This document shows, one piece after another, positions 44,967 through 57,100 of a stretch of DNA of 64,000 bases. The stretch is from Brachionus manjavacas (Eukaryota; Rotifera; Eurotatoria; Ploima; Brachionidae). Within the stretch, counting starts at the first letter, position 1. Every line of letters starts with the position of its first letter. The translations under genes were made by a program, and so were the position numbers. The stretch spans positions 7,130,001 through 7,194,000 of the forward strand of contig JAHQIY010000002.1 in NCBI GenBank assembly GCA_019054805.1, written 5' to 3'. The notes under the pieces were generated by a model that worked only from the letters and a program-made list of their open reading frames with translations, had not been told where the DNA came from and did not search any database.

Positions 44967-47900
44967 TTGGCTATGGCTATTCGAAAAATGAAACGAATGA
45001 AGACATTTATAATTTTATTAATTATTTTTTCTTGTTTAATTTTGATTCAATTAAGTAATAGGCCAAAAAGAGTCCTTAAACGATCATTTATTTTTGATAA
45101 ACTATTTGAACCCGGAGCATTTGATGAATTTATTCTGCATTCAAACTGCGAATGTCAAAGAGAAGTGGTATACATACTCAGAAAAGAAAGTTGGTATAAA
45201 ATTAAAGTACAAAACTTCGCCGAATCGGCCTATTTTTCCTACAACATTAGCAAAGATGCTTTTGAATCACTGGCTTTTACGTGCAATCTGTACTCGGTTT
45301 TGCGCAAAGGCCCTCATCAAAATGTGATTAGTTATTCCTTGGATCACTTGTTAGACTCGCCAAAGGAAGTTTTTTTGGAAAAATTAGCTGATAGATTGGA
45401 GTTTATGAAGAGCAATTACAAAAATTGGAGAATGAGAGTGTATCACGATAGTTCGATTGACAAATCGTCCATTTGCCAGAAGCAGTGCATGGTTGACACC
45501 AATGGAGACTTGTTTGACAATGTAGATTTTTGTGATGTAACCCAAATGCCAGTAAGTTTGTTTAACAAGTGGAATGCAGATTATGTTCAACCGGACCTTT
45601 GGAAATGGTTTGCTTTGGGGGATGATTTTGTTGATAGAGTAGCTGTTAGAAATAAAAAATCTTGTTTAATTAGCAGAGAGACTGCGGCAGTCGATGAATG
45701 GATCAAATCAAGGAAAATATTTCACATAATGAGAGGTTAGTTTCAATTTTTAATTAGTTAAATAATAAAATAGTTTAGTTTTATAGAATAAAAGAAAAAT
45801 GCATTGAGTACATAACAACTAAATTCCATATTTTTCATTTGCATATTTATTTTAATTGTTTTACATAATCCTGAAAAAAATTTGTTAAATAATAAATTTT
45901 TCAAACACGCTCGTAGGATAAAATAATTTATTTTAGAGTTTTTAATCAAAAGAGCTTTGTCCTAAAATTAAATTTTTGTTTTATAAAAAATTTTTTTTGA
46001 ATGCTCTTAAATTAAGAAAAAAAAGATATCTTTTTTTTAATATGTATTTAAAAAAAAATAAGTTGAAAATTACTTTTCGTAAAAGAAATTGAAATTTTAA
46101 AACAAATATTTGACACTTTAGATTTGTTGGATTTTATGATCAATAAGAGGTAAAAATTAGGATGCAAAACCACACTCAAGTTGCCATAGTTAATTCTTTT
46201 GAGTCAAAATTTTCAGTCAAAATTTGTTTTTTCCATCTGACTGATCTTGATGCTAGGGTTTCAATCTCAACTTCCTTCACAAACAGTCAAATAATGTGTA
46301 GTTTTCACTGGTGATGCAACTTTTTTGTTATATTTCTTTAAATTTCTTTTCTTCGAAAACTTTAATAAACACGTTTTGTTAAATAGAATAAGACCTAAAG
46401 GTCCAACAAAAAACATGTTCTTTATTTCAACCTGAAGTAGTTTATAAACCCGAAGCAAAGGCTCAACACAAAGAACAATTTAAAATTTAATGTGTAAATT
46501 CCTAGAACGAAAAAATTGCTACCTGACACTATTAAATGATTTTTATTGAATAGATTTTTTTTACAGTCAAATGTCTGAAGTAAAGTAAAATGATTTGAAT
46601 TTTTTTTGGCAATTGCAGCCTCATAAACAGAAACACAGCTTTGATGCATGCAACAAACACCATCATTTTCATGTTAAAACATTTTTAACTTACTCTGCAT
46701 GCTCTAACGATGTTTTTTAAACCTTGAAAGGGCATAAAAATGGAGTTTTTTAAGCTTAATGCGTCATTGGAACTTAAGATTTTTTCAAAAAACTAAAAAT
46801 AAACTAATCACTTTTTCATCAGGGTTCAAAACCCGCTGAGGGTAAAAAAATCTTCAAAATATCTCTGCAATACGGGGCGAATGTTTAAACCTCTTTCATC
46901 ATAAAAATAGGGGGACCAGTTTCGACTGGGTAATATTTGCGGTGTAGATGATCAACTCGATGCAGTAGCCTCTGTGTCAGATCGGAGCCGTTGCTCAAAA
47001 AGGTGCTTGAAAAGGAAATGAGCGCCTCCCCATTATCCACTAGGATAGAATAGGAACAATTATTATTATTATTATTATTAATCATTTTTCCAATTTTTCT
47101 TTGAATTCAATTAATAAGGCTGAATTAAATAAAAAATTATTAGTTTTGGAACTAATAAGTTCTTAATAAATAATGCGATTTAAGTTGTCGGACTTATATT
47201 AATAATTTGTTCTAAAACTAATAAATTTTTTATTTGAATTTTTTAATAATATTTTTTAATAACTGTTTTTTTTCAAATTAAAGAAAAAAAATATAACCTC
47301 AATCGGAGAGCTTTGAAATTTTATGGACAGGTTTCTTTACTTAACAAAGTAAAATCATCTATAAATGACTATGCATCTGACCATTATACAAGATTTCCCA
47401 AGCACATTACCTTTTTGAAAAATTAGTGTCGCATCATCATAACGAAAATTTTACTAGGATTAAAAATATCTGATTAAATATAAAAATGATTTTGATACAA
47501 TAATCCATTCAGAAGTAAACCTTAAAAAGCCCTTAATTTTCCTATATTTCGAGTGTTTTCACATTTTTGATCATAAATTTAGATTAGAATAAGCTTTAGA
47601 CGTCAAATTTTTTTCTTGAAAACTCAATTGCCTAAGAATTAAGAAAATTAAAAAAAATTTAAAAAATAGAGTAGAAAATACGATTTAGATACAAATCAAA
47701 TTGAGAATTAAAAAACAAAAACTCAATTATCTCAAAAAAATTATAATTAGGTAATAAATATTTTAAAATTTCAAATAACTTAATCATCCAAATTAATTGA
47801 ATTAAAATTTAGTACTCTATTTTAGTGATATGTTATTCAAAATTGAGCACATTTTAAAACTATTAACATTTGTTAAATCTCATATTAATATCAAATTAAT

Positions 47901-49388
47901 ATCAAATCAAGATGTTGTTACTCAGGCTAAAAAAAAAATCATCCATAGTTTTCTCTTTGCCAAAAATAAGCGCTACAGATTTATTGGCATTGAAGTCATT
48001 TTTCCAAAATTTAGCAAAATCAGAACATTTATTTAGTATTATTTGACATTGACCAGCAGCAAAAAATCAATAAGTCTAATAACTGTTTTTTTACGCGACT
48101 TATATTAGTAGCAAAAGGACCAAAAAAGTAAGCACCCTACTCTTTTTTCAAAAAAAAAGATAACATATAAATCGTACCAAGTGAATTGTCAATTCATTAT
48201 TATAGAACCATTTTTGGTACACAGGTTCAGTTAACTTTTTGTACAGTTGTTCTTGTAAAAGTGAAACGGAATGGAAACCAATCCAAAAAAAAACATTTCC
48301 ATTTTAATCCATCCCCATTCCATGGAATGGATAGATGGGAGGGAATGGAATGGATGGAACGGAATGGATGGAGCAGACTTGTATAAAAGCCAGGAAAAAA
48401 AGTCTTAACAAGTCAAACTATGACTTAGACGTGAAAATATATTTTTTTAAAATAACAAGTCTTTATTTCGTATTGAAATTTTTTATTCAGGAAAAAATAA
48501 AATTATTTGTTTAAATTTCTTTTTCAATGTAAATATTAAAACATGATTTTTTAAACAATTCACATTATTGTCATATTTTTTTTCAGTGAATTTATTTAAT
48601 AAAAAACAAAAAAAATTTTAGAAATAAATTATACAAGATAAAAAATATAAAAAATCAAGAATTAAAAAATTTCGAAGAAAAAAAATTAATTACTTGTAAT
48701 TTTTATATTTTTGAAACAAGTCAAAGTCCTGACTTGCACTTGACTTGTGACTTTTATACAACTCTGGGATGGAACGGAATGGTTAGATGGAAAAAAATGG
48801 AACTGTTGTAACGGAACGGAATTAATGGAATAGGGATGGAATGGGAATGTTTTTTTTTGGAATGCGTCTCCATTCCGTTTCCCTTTTAGGAACGGAACAT
48901 TTCACTTATGCAAGAACCACTGTATGAATTAATTTAGCTCACAATTTATTATCGGATTTTCCAGCTTTTATTCATCAATTTTAATCTAAATTTTTAAATT
49001 ATAAGACCATCCATCTCAAGATAAAGAAGTCATCGATGGTCAATGGGGAGTATTCACGTGGCTTGATCGAAATGTCTCAAGATATCTATTCAGTTTATCA
49101 ACAGATCAGCACATTCTTGATTTATACAAGCCTAACATAGATTTTTCAGATTCACTGCTAAGAGACTATTTATGGCCATTGACAAAAAATTTAAGTACCT
49201 TTTCTCATGACAGCTATTATTGTGAAAAGTACAAGTCAATTTCGTTTCCGACAAAAAGAGAATCTAATTGTTACATAGGCTCAGAGTTGTGCTGTTCGGA
49301 CAACACAAAACCTCAGACCAATCTAGCTCAAATATGTCCGACTGAATGCCGTCCGGTTAACTATGAAGACGAGTGGATTTATTGTTAA
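44967..49388 (+). CDS. Type II membrane protein, Golgi glycosyltransferase-like, function unknown
   Basis: Two exons, 44967-45735 and 49006-49388, join in phase (HIMR|DHP), giving 383 aa. The N-terminus is basic (RKMKRMK), then one hydrophobic segment (TFIILLIIFSCLILIQL), as in Golgi type II proteins. The luminal part contains WKWFALGDDFVDR, a S-R-x-x-AAVDEW box, HIMRDHPSQDKEVIDGQWG and a Cys-rich end. I know this W-x-F-x-x-x-D...RE..AV.EW...H.MRDHP....I.G.WG signature from uncharacterised invertebrate and algal proteins that resemble glycosyltransferases, but I cannot name a reaction. Start choice: MAMAIRKMKR; the second Met (44973) is equally possible. The intron is 3.3 kb and holds nested MITEs. 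A polyadenylation signal lies at 49426. The gene converges with PRPF38A, 76 bp between stops. Confidence 0.72.
46880..47085 (+). mobile_element. SINE or LINE 3' end with ATT repeat
   Basis: About 200 bp of GC-richer, noncoding sequence (GGGGACCAGTTTCGACTGGG near 46910; GATCGGAGCCGTTGCTC near 46980) ends in (ATT)n at 47058-47083. The 46910-46930 stretch can form a small hairpin. The ATT terminus is like those of the LINEs at 41372 and 59815. No Pol III boxes or ORF were recognised, so a LINE 3' UTR is as likely as a SINE. Confidence 0.55.
48244..48922. mobile_element. GGAATGG-rich MITE with TA target, hosting another MITE
   Basis: Ends are CAGTTGTTCTTGTAAAAGTG and, at the right, CTTATGCAAGAACCACTG, inverted and flanked by TA on both sides (48242-48243 and 48923-48924). 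Inner inverted blocks are AAACGGAATGG with CAATCCAAAAAAAAACATTT and the complement near 48849-48890. Much of the arms is (GGAAT)n-like or its complement. Removing the nested element at 48374-48765 leaves about 290 bp. CAG ends and TA targets fit a Tc1/mariner-pogo type MITE. It lies in the intron of the type II membrane protein gene. Confidence 0.85.
48374..48765. mobile_element. hAT-like MITE, copy 2, nested
   Basis: Ends are CAGACTTGTATAAAAGCC and GACTTTTATACAACTCTG (inverted), flanked by 8-bp GGATGGAG (48366-48373) and GGATGGAA (48766-48773). The 8-bp target duplication and CAG...CTG ends fit hAT. Internal AAGTC-rich sequence (AAGTCAAAGTCCTGACTTGC near 48719) links it to copy 1 at 36132-36548. 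It inserted into the GGAATGG MITE, so it is the younger of the two. Confidence 0.85.
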
Positions 49389-49463
49389 ATTGATGAATTT
49401 TTTTAATTTTATTACATTTTTACAAAATAAAAACAAATCCAAAATTGATTTTTTTCTCAAAAA

Positions 49464-50420
49464 TTATTTTCTACTTCTTTTTTCCCTTGACTTTGATCTT
49501 CTCCTGTCGCGTTCTCTAGAATCATATCGTTTCTTGTGATGATCCCGGGACCTTGATCTCCTCCTTCGATCTGTCAATTCATCCTCATTTGGATCATCAA
49601 AGTCAACATATCTACTTGATCTAGTTGATTTTTTGTACCTGTTTCGACTCGAACTTCTACTTCTACTTTTAGATCGACTTTTGGTCCTACTTCTTTTTTT
49701 GTCTTTTTTTTTGCTTCTCGACGGACTCCTGCTCTTTTGGCGACTCTTTTTTTTATCTTTTTTCAGCTTCTTTTTAAGTTCTTCATCTGAATCTGTTTTT
49801 TCCGATTCAGCCGCGGATTCTTCGTCCTCCTCTTCCTCTGACGATTCTATTTCATCTAAATTAACTTCCAAAGGGCTTACTTTAACTTCCAATTCGTTCA
49901 GTTCTTCTAAAACGCTTCTTTTTTGAAGTCTAGGCAAAGTAATGTCACAAACTCGATCACTGTGAAGCAATTCATCAATAAATTCGTCCATGTAAATCAT
50001 TTCATATTTGGAATCCTTGTTCAAACGCTTCATTTTGCGGTAATCAATGTACAAAGGTTCCAAATATTTGTACACGTCCTGGGATGAGCCTGTTATTCGC
50101 ATGTAAAAAGCACCCAAAGCTCTCACATATTTGAATTCTTCATTTTTTATGAACTCTACAATGATGTCTTTTTCGGGCTGAATTTGAAGCATTTTGAGGA
50201 CCAGACACAAAAAAGGAGTCGGTTTTATATTTCCGCTATAAATTCCGCCGATCGATTTAAGCTCAATTGCCTTGTCGACCAAAAGTTCAGCAGTCAATGC
50301 AAAGCATTCTTCTTTCCAATATCTTGCTTCATAGATACGGGTGCGAACTATTTTCTCAACCAAATGCTGCGGATCGGTGCCTTTGATGTCAATGGCCTCT
50401 CTGACTGTAAGATTTGCCAT
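49464..50420 (-). CDS. PRPF38A: Pre-mRNA-splicing factor 38A
   Basis: Single-exon gene. The PRP38 domain is almost full and highly conserved: GTDPQHLVEKIVRTRIYEAR, YWKEECFALTAELLVDKA, GGIYSGNIKPTPFLCLVLKM, LQIQPEKDIIVEFI, FKYVRALGAFYMRITG, YKYLEPLYIDYRKMK, MDEFIDELLHSDRVCDITLP and RLQKR. An acidic stretch (ESSEEEEDEE) and an RS-rich tail follow, as in animal PRPF38A. The protein is a B-complex spliceosome component acting in the nucleus before activation. I prefer the second Met (50420, MANLTV), which matches the family start MANRTV; the open frame has another Met two codons earlier, at 50426. The length (about 318 aa) is close to human (312 aa). Confidence 0.95.
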   Translation of the reverse strand: MANLTVREAIDIKGTDPQHLVEKIVRTRIYEARYWKEECFALTAELLVDKAIELKSIGGIYSGNIKPTPFLCLVLKMLQIQPEKDIIVEFIKNEEFKYVRALGAFYMRITGSSQDVYKYLEPLYIDYRKMKRLNKDSKYEMIYMDEFIDELLHSDRVCDITLPRLQKRSVLEELNELEVKVSPLEVNLDEIESSEEEEDEESAAESEKTDSDEELKKKLKKDKKKSRQKSRSPSRSKKKDKKRSRTKSRSKSRSRSSSRNRYKKSTRSSRYVDFDDPNEDELTDRRRRSRSRDHHKKRYDSRERDRRRSKSREKRSRK

Positions 50421-50426
50421 TTTCAA

Positions 50427-51124
50427 ATTTTTCTAATAAAATATTTATTTCAACCATTAAATATACTAGTATGAATTAATTTCAACAAACTTCTAAATTT
50501 TTACTTTTTATTTATTTTTCTTAACAAATTCTCCACTCTTTTTTAATAAAAGAAATGCTTAATTATTAAGAAAAAATTTAGTTTTTTTAAAGTTTTGAAT
50601 TTTAAAATATAGAGTTTGATCGTTTTTTTAATTTATAGAGTAAAAAAAGTATTGTGTATTGTCTTTCAATGCTCAATTTCTATAGTTTGACCAAATTATA
50701 ATAAGAAGAGACAGGTAGAACGAAACATATATTTAGAAAAAAACCATAAAGCAAAATTTTCATTTAATTAAAGAGAAAAAAACATTTAATCAATTCAATA
50801 AAAAGATAAAAACATAAATTAAAAATCCCAATTTTTGAACTTTTTTGATACCATTAGTACTAATTTCTTCATTAATCATGTTGTAAGCAAGGACCAGCTT
50901 TCGCCCTACTTTGGGTCTATTTACGAAATATTTTGTGAATATATTTATATGAAATAATTTTTATCATATTATTAAAACTTTCAATTGGACTATTCCTCTT
51001 AGCATACCCTGCTTGCGTAACAAAAAATTGCCAATTATTGATAAAGAATCAATCCATTGTTTATTAAAAATAATTAATAAAATTTTTACTATTATTTTTA
51101 CTTTGTATCTTTTCCAGCATTTCA
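50427..51124. other. AT-rich region upstream of PRPF38A
   Basis: No gene recognised; promoter side of PRPF38A. An open plus-strand frame at 50184-50474 is antisense to the gene and is not credible. Confidence 0.4.
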
Positions 51125-51275
51125 TAGTGCAACATTCTAAGTTGCATTAATTGTCAAAGTCTGCTAATGTGCAAAATCTCTGCACTACGCTCAATTTTAT
51201 TGGAATTTAATTTCTGCTTTACTCTGCAAATTTTGCAAACCTTGAAATTTGATGCAATTTTGAATGTTGCACCAT
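51125..51275. mobile_element. Small MITE-like inverted-repeat element
   Basis: AGTGCAACATTCTAAGTTGC at 51126 is inverted against GCAATTTTGAATGTTGCACC at 51254-51273. The element is about 150 bp, noncoding, with AT-rich flanks. No clear target duplication was seen, so the class is uncertain. Confidence 0.6.
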
Positions 51276-51480
51276 CACAGAACTAATAATAAACTCTTAG
51301 AAAAAAAGTAATTCAGATTTTTTTAATTTTTTCTATTCTTTTTATCATTTTTAACAGAATTTTCAAAACCTAATTTTTTGTACATTACAAAAATAAATTA
51401 GCCGAGTCCCGAAATAATCAAAATCTTTTTGTACATTGTGTGAAGTAAGCTTAAATGTTGCCGGGTGAAATTTGAAGTTA

Positions 51481-52450
51481 CAGTCGAGTCTGGATAATAC
51501 GATGTGTTTGGGCGGAAAAAATGGACATCGTATTAACCAATATCGTATTAATCAAATTTGCATGTAAAAGGATGGTAAGAAAAAAATTGAAAATAATTTT
51601 TTTTAAGGAATTATTGTTCATTTAAAAATAATAAATAGATTAAAAAGAAAAATATTTATCAATTTTACTTTGAAAAGACTGATCGACGCTACAAAATTGA
51701 TCCATTTTAGACAACTGATCAATGAATAAAGACCAGTCTCATGTTGTGTCATGATGGCCACTGAAGTTATCTAAGAATAATAAAATATTACGATTTTCAG
51801 ATCTGAATTTTCTATCCTTTTTGGCCATTCTTTGAAAATGAAAGGCTTGCCAAAATGGATCACTGTTTTATTTGTTTTACGCTATTGCACGGTAAACCAG
51901 AAAAATACATAGTTTTATCAGGAATAGAGCTGTTTCATCAACATTGAAAATATTATTTAAACTGTACCCTTTGATTAAGTCGAGAAGAACTTTTAGCCAA
52001 TTTTCAATTGTAGTGGGATCGACTAAACCAGCTTCCCCAACAATAGTTTTAAAGGTAATATTATGCCTTTTTTTAAACCCGTTTAACCACCCAATACTTG
52101 CTTTAAAATCAGTTTGATTTAACATAGTTGCATATTTAATAGCCTGGGATTGAATCAAAAGACCGTTAAGAGTAATATTTTTATATGCCATAACTGATTT
52201 GAACCAGTGATCAAGGGCCTCTTCAATTTTAACAAAATTAGAACCCCTCATTCTTTTAGAGCTAGGATTGATAAAATTATTTTCATATAAGTTTTTTATC
52301 TTTTCTTGATTCTCTGCCATTAGAGTAGAAGAAACAGTTCTCTGAGGTCTATTATATTTTTTCACAAGTTCTGTGACAGTGAGATTATTTTTATTAAAAT
52401 CATTCGAAATTTCAAGTTAATCGTCTAATGACAAAGGTTTTCTTATAATT
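51481..52450 (-). pseudogene. Tigger/pogo-type DNA transposon remnant
   Basis: The 3' end shows a pogo-like terminus, TA then CAGTCGAGTCTGGATAATAC at 51481. The minus strand from about 52450 reads a CENP-B-type transposase: an N-terminal helix-turn-helix (PLSLDD, stop, LEISNDFNKNNLTVTELVKK YN), then SSKRMRGSNFVKIEEALDHW (second HTH), WLNGFKKRHNITFK, and the start of the DDE domain (GYSLNNIFNVDETAL, first Asp). After a frame change comes ILLFLDNFSGHHDTT, with the second Asp. The rest of the DDE domain and the other inverted terminus are missing. At least one stop and one frame change make it non-functional. Confidence 0.85.
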
Positions 52451-54113
52451 TAAGTGAATATTTTTTGTTTACATATGTATATAAATTTACCTATATATAA
52501 ACACAAGCAATTAAATTAACATTAACTTTAATATTTTAGAAATGGTATCAAAAGAGAAAATTATTTTAAGTAATAAAATATACTGCGAATTGTGTAATTC
52601 GTTTACGAGAAATTCCAACTTCGAGTTGTTTAGGGTCAGGAAATGGTGATAACCGTAAAAGGGTTGTTATGAATGCTTGTAAAATTTAATTTATTTAATT
52701 TTTTTAGTTAAGGCATTTAAAAAGAATTCTCGATGAATCAAAATAAGTACTAAAGATTAAAATAAAATATTATAGTAGATATTTTAAAATTTACCACACA
52801 CACAAGGTAATTATAGGAACGGGTCAAGTCCAAATTTGGATTTTTTCTAATTAAATAAAATTGTGGGATTCGCTAACGGATTTTCTGCGATTAAACATAT
52901 GTAATTACCGTAACAACAGTTTAAGTGTGTGTGGCTTTAGACTTAAACAAGATAAAAAGTAAGAACAAAAAAAATGAGGGGTGATCATGCGAGTTTTCTA
53001 ATTAAAGTTTTAGTTTTATATATATTTTAATATATGTCGAACAAAAAGATTTTACAAACGCCTTGAGATCTCTTTTAACAAGAGAATTTTCCAAATGATC
53101 ATAATGAAACAATGACATTCTATGAAAATAAAGATCATTTAAAATTTCTTGAAATTAAAAGCATGAAATATAATATTATTTAAGGAAAATTAAAGAAATT
53201 TGTGCAAAAAATTCAGCCTTTGATCTGGCCTGGGAAAGAGCAAGAGAAAACCTAAAAAACGCAAGGTCAAAGTCAATCAAGCCAAATAAATTGAAAATAA
53301 TTAAAATACGTTTTAAGTTTATAATATTATTTTTGTCTCGATATTTTTTCTTTCAAAAGTAACTTTTTTTTAACTCTATTTTATCTTTTTTTACATGAAT
53401 TTACGTAAAAATTGGTAAAAAAAGTTAAAAAAAAGTAACTTTTGTTAAAATATAATCAATACATGTCTAGCTAATTTTAGCCTGAGTTGGTTCAATTTAT
53501 CCTTTTTATTTTTATTCTTTTTAGGCTGAACTATTTCTTCAGAGGACAATAAAAATTTTAAAAAAATTTTAAAGATCAAATTCTTACTAAATAATTAAAT
53601 GAATTTGAGACAAAATAAAAGCTAATTCTCAAAAATCTAAAAAAAATATCAAATAATTGTCTAATCATAAATTGAAGTAAAGATTTAAAAAAAAATGTGA
53701 GGTAGCTCGGTACAGATAAACAAATAAATGAATCAAAACTGATCTTATGTTTTTGCATTTTTTGTCCTTTTAAATTATAGCTTAAAAATTTTTTTGATGA
53801 CATCTTTAGTGAGTTAAGATGTCATCTTGATGAATCAATTCAATTCGTAATAATTAAAATTCTAAACTTTCGCTGATTTTGAATTTATCTTTCTAATTTT
53901 CTACCAAAAATAATAGATAATATTGGCTTTGTTTAATAACAAACTAAAAAAATTGAAATATCCAAAGTTTGAATTTTTAAATAATAAAAAGATAGCTACT
54001 TATCTAAAATTCAATAATCAAAGTCCTCACGTTTAACATGCCGCATGATTTTTACATAATTTTTATTCAAAAAAATATATAAATTCAATTAAAAAAAAAA
54101 AGAAACTCAAAAA
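52451..54113. other. AT-rich intergenic region
   Basis: 52541-52650 reads MVSKEKIILSNKIYCELCNS, then FTRNSNFELFRVRKW and stop, a possible short coding scrap with one C..C pair. Near 53690-53735 the inverted copy of the TTTATTTGTTTATCTGTACC repeat appears. Otherwise nothing. The last 100 bp upstream of 54114 are the likely promoter of the acyltransferase gene. Confidence 0.4.
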
Positions 54114-57100
54114 ATGAAATTGCCAATTTTATTTTTGGCTAGTGTAGTCAGTCTTACTTTTGCTTCGAGCCAAATAAACCTAATTCAAAATCGAAAAAGT
54201 CTCATTCCACTTAATTTCAATGAAGCAATCAAATCTTTTCATAACAAATTAGAATTATTAGACAATATAAACAAATTCGAATACACTAATCTGAACAAAT
54301 TTGATATAATCAATAGCATAAGCGCTCTCAATTCTCCAAAAGCGCCTTTTCCTTTGCCAAATGTTTCAACAGACTGTCTATCTCAATTGACATCATTCGC
54401 TTTAGCTTTATCAAGTGGAGAATTATGGGCAGTCCAAGGTACAAATAAAAATTACTAAAATATAATTTTTAAATAAATTCATTATTTTTTAAAGTACTGG
54501 ACGCTTTCGGTAAGCCTCCCTCTGGCATTATTCAAGGATCTCTTTTCTGGGCTGGAGAATATAAAGAATGCATTAATATCACAGAAAACACTTTTGTTGG
54601 AAAATACTGTTCATTATCAAAGCCACAGATCCCCTCAATGAATCCAATAGCAGTACGTTTTAATTAAAATAATATCCTCTACCTTTTTCAATATTCTTTA
54701 GTCATTTAAATATGGACTATGTGCACCTAGCTTCTGTAACCATGATGATATTGCAGCAATTATAAATCTTGGTATTTATCAAAATAATTCAATCAAATTA
54801 AAAATTATTTTTTTTTTTAGGAATTTCTATTATACCTAAAAATATTACGGATTTACTGCCTGTAAATCTAAGCTTGATAGATTCATCGTATGTTACATGT
54901 GTAGAATCAGAACCACTAGATTCGGATGCAATATTGGCAATGTAAAATTAACTATTTTTAATTTTTTAATAACCATTCTATTTAAATAAAAGTGTGATAA
55001 TATCAATTTTGGCTTTATTGGTCTTACTTGGAACTGCTTATGATATCTTCAGAGACTATTCATTTAAAAATCATTTGAAATACATTAATAGTTCAGTTAT
55101 TATTCAAACCGATAATGGAAATGTTATTAATAATGACGAAAAAGAAAAAATAATTCAAACTTATGAACAAGAGAGTAAAATTTAAAATTTTGAATTTAAT
55201 TTAATTTTTTATTTATTCATTTAGATGAGTCAAAGCTTGGAAAAATTTTGCTTGGCTTTTCTTTAAATACAAATGCTAAAAAACTTTTTCATGTCACAAA
55301 AAGTGCAGATCAACTTCAATGTCTTCATGCTATTCGATTTTTATCAATATCCTGGTAAACCTAGAGATTAAATTCTTTAAATAGAAATTAATTTGTATAA
55401 AGGGTTGTCTTGGGTCACACTTATGCTTTTAAACTAGGAAATATTGGTATTTCATAAATAAAAATAAAAATTTATTATCAAAATAAATTTTTATTGAATT
55501 TTGTAGACAACATTTTGGTAATTACTTCATGGCTCAAGCGATTTTCTTTCTTGATCGTATCAAATGCTTTTTTCTCAGTAGACAGCTTTTTTTTGCTCAG
55601 GTTAAATTAAAAAATAAAAAAGAGAAAAAACTAATTTAAATAAATTTTAGTGGTCTTTTGACTTCATATATGTTTCTAAAAGAAACATCCAAAAGAAAAC
55701 TATCAGTCGGTCTAATGGCAAAATATTATTTTCACCGAATATGGAGGTTTCTTAGAAAAGCAGTTTTTGGCAGAAATAATTTTTTATTACTTTAGATTGA
55801 CTCCGCCCTACATCTTGGTTTTGATGTTCAGCGCAACCTTAACAAAATATCTCGGCACCGGTCCAATGTATCCAAAAGATGGCTTCGAAATCAACAAATG
55901 TCATGATACCTGGTGGACTAACTTGTTGTATGTGAATAATCTAGTGAAAACTAAACAACCAGTAAAACAAACTAAATTTGCTGATCGAAAGCTTTAATTT
56001 TGTGTCTTAAGTGCTTGAGTGTAAGTTGGTATTTGGCAAATGACATGCAATTCTATTTTATTGCTCCTTTGATGTTGATACCTTTGGCTCTTGGGTAAAA
56101 AAAATATAATTTTAAAAATGAAAACTTTCTTATAATTGATTTTACAAATAGAAAAAAATTTTTGGGTTTCGGAATTTGCATTCTATTATTAGTTGGAAAC
56201 ATTATTGCAGTTGCTTTGATTACTCATCACTATCCAGGAACAGAATTCGGAATTTTAGGGTAATTTTAACTAAAAAACATTTTAAATGTCGATTAAGAAA
56301 ATATTAAAATCCGATTGATGAAAAAAAATTCAAAAATGAATCTTATAAATTAAAATAATAATTATTGAATCGTATTTTAAGTAACAAAAAAAATTTTAAG
56401 AATCTTTAAATAATTTATTTTTTTATGAAGGTAAAAGTTTTATGCATTTTTTTTATGTAATGTTTTTCAAATATTACGTAAAAAAATATTTTTAAAAAGT
56501 TTTTGATTAAATTGATATAAAAAATAAACAAATTCAGATTAATCTCTAAAATTTTGTAAGGTTTTTATTACTAAATATTCTAATTATTTAATTTTTGTCT
56601 TCTTTTTTCTTTATTTTTTACTTGGAGGTGTTCAATGAAATAAATAAATACAATAAACATTGAATGTAAACCTTGAATTCTTTGTTCTGATTTTAGAGAA
56701 ACATATTTGATAATATTTGAAAGCAGAGTAGAAAATTTAAATATTACATTTAATGTTTAATTTAAAAAAAAACTTTTAGTAAAATTAAAGACTCAGAAAG
56801 GTCTAGATTTAGAAAATTGTAGTGTTAACCTTGCGATTTTCGTTTTCAATCAATGATAATTATCACCTTGAATTACTCATCTTATTAGAAAAAAAAATCA
56901 TGTCTGTATTATTTAATTGTGAATTTTAGAGCTAAATCATAAACGAAATAATTCACTACTAAGTTTTTTTTTCAAAAAAAAACAAAATTTATAATTAGAA
57001 TATTTTTTAGACTTTTAGGTCTTTTAGACAAAACTTTTAGGTCAAAAGTAAAATAGAACTAGCTTTAAAAGAAAATTTTTACCAAATTTAAAAAATACTT

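Noticed and set aside
47830-48036. A 68-codon plus-strand frame in the intron of the type II membrane protein gene
   Set aside because: No family resemblance, no splice context, and ordinary AT-rich composition.
48186-48386. A 66-codon frame ending in WEGMEWMERNGW
   Set aside because: It is the translation of the GGAATGG-rich MITE arm.
49633-49926. A 97-codon frame opposite the RS tail of PRPF38A
   Set aside because: It is antisense low complexity (Leu/Ser runs) of a well-supported gene.
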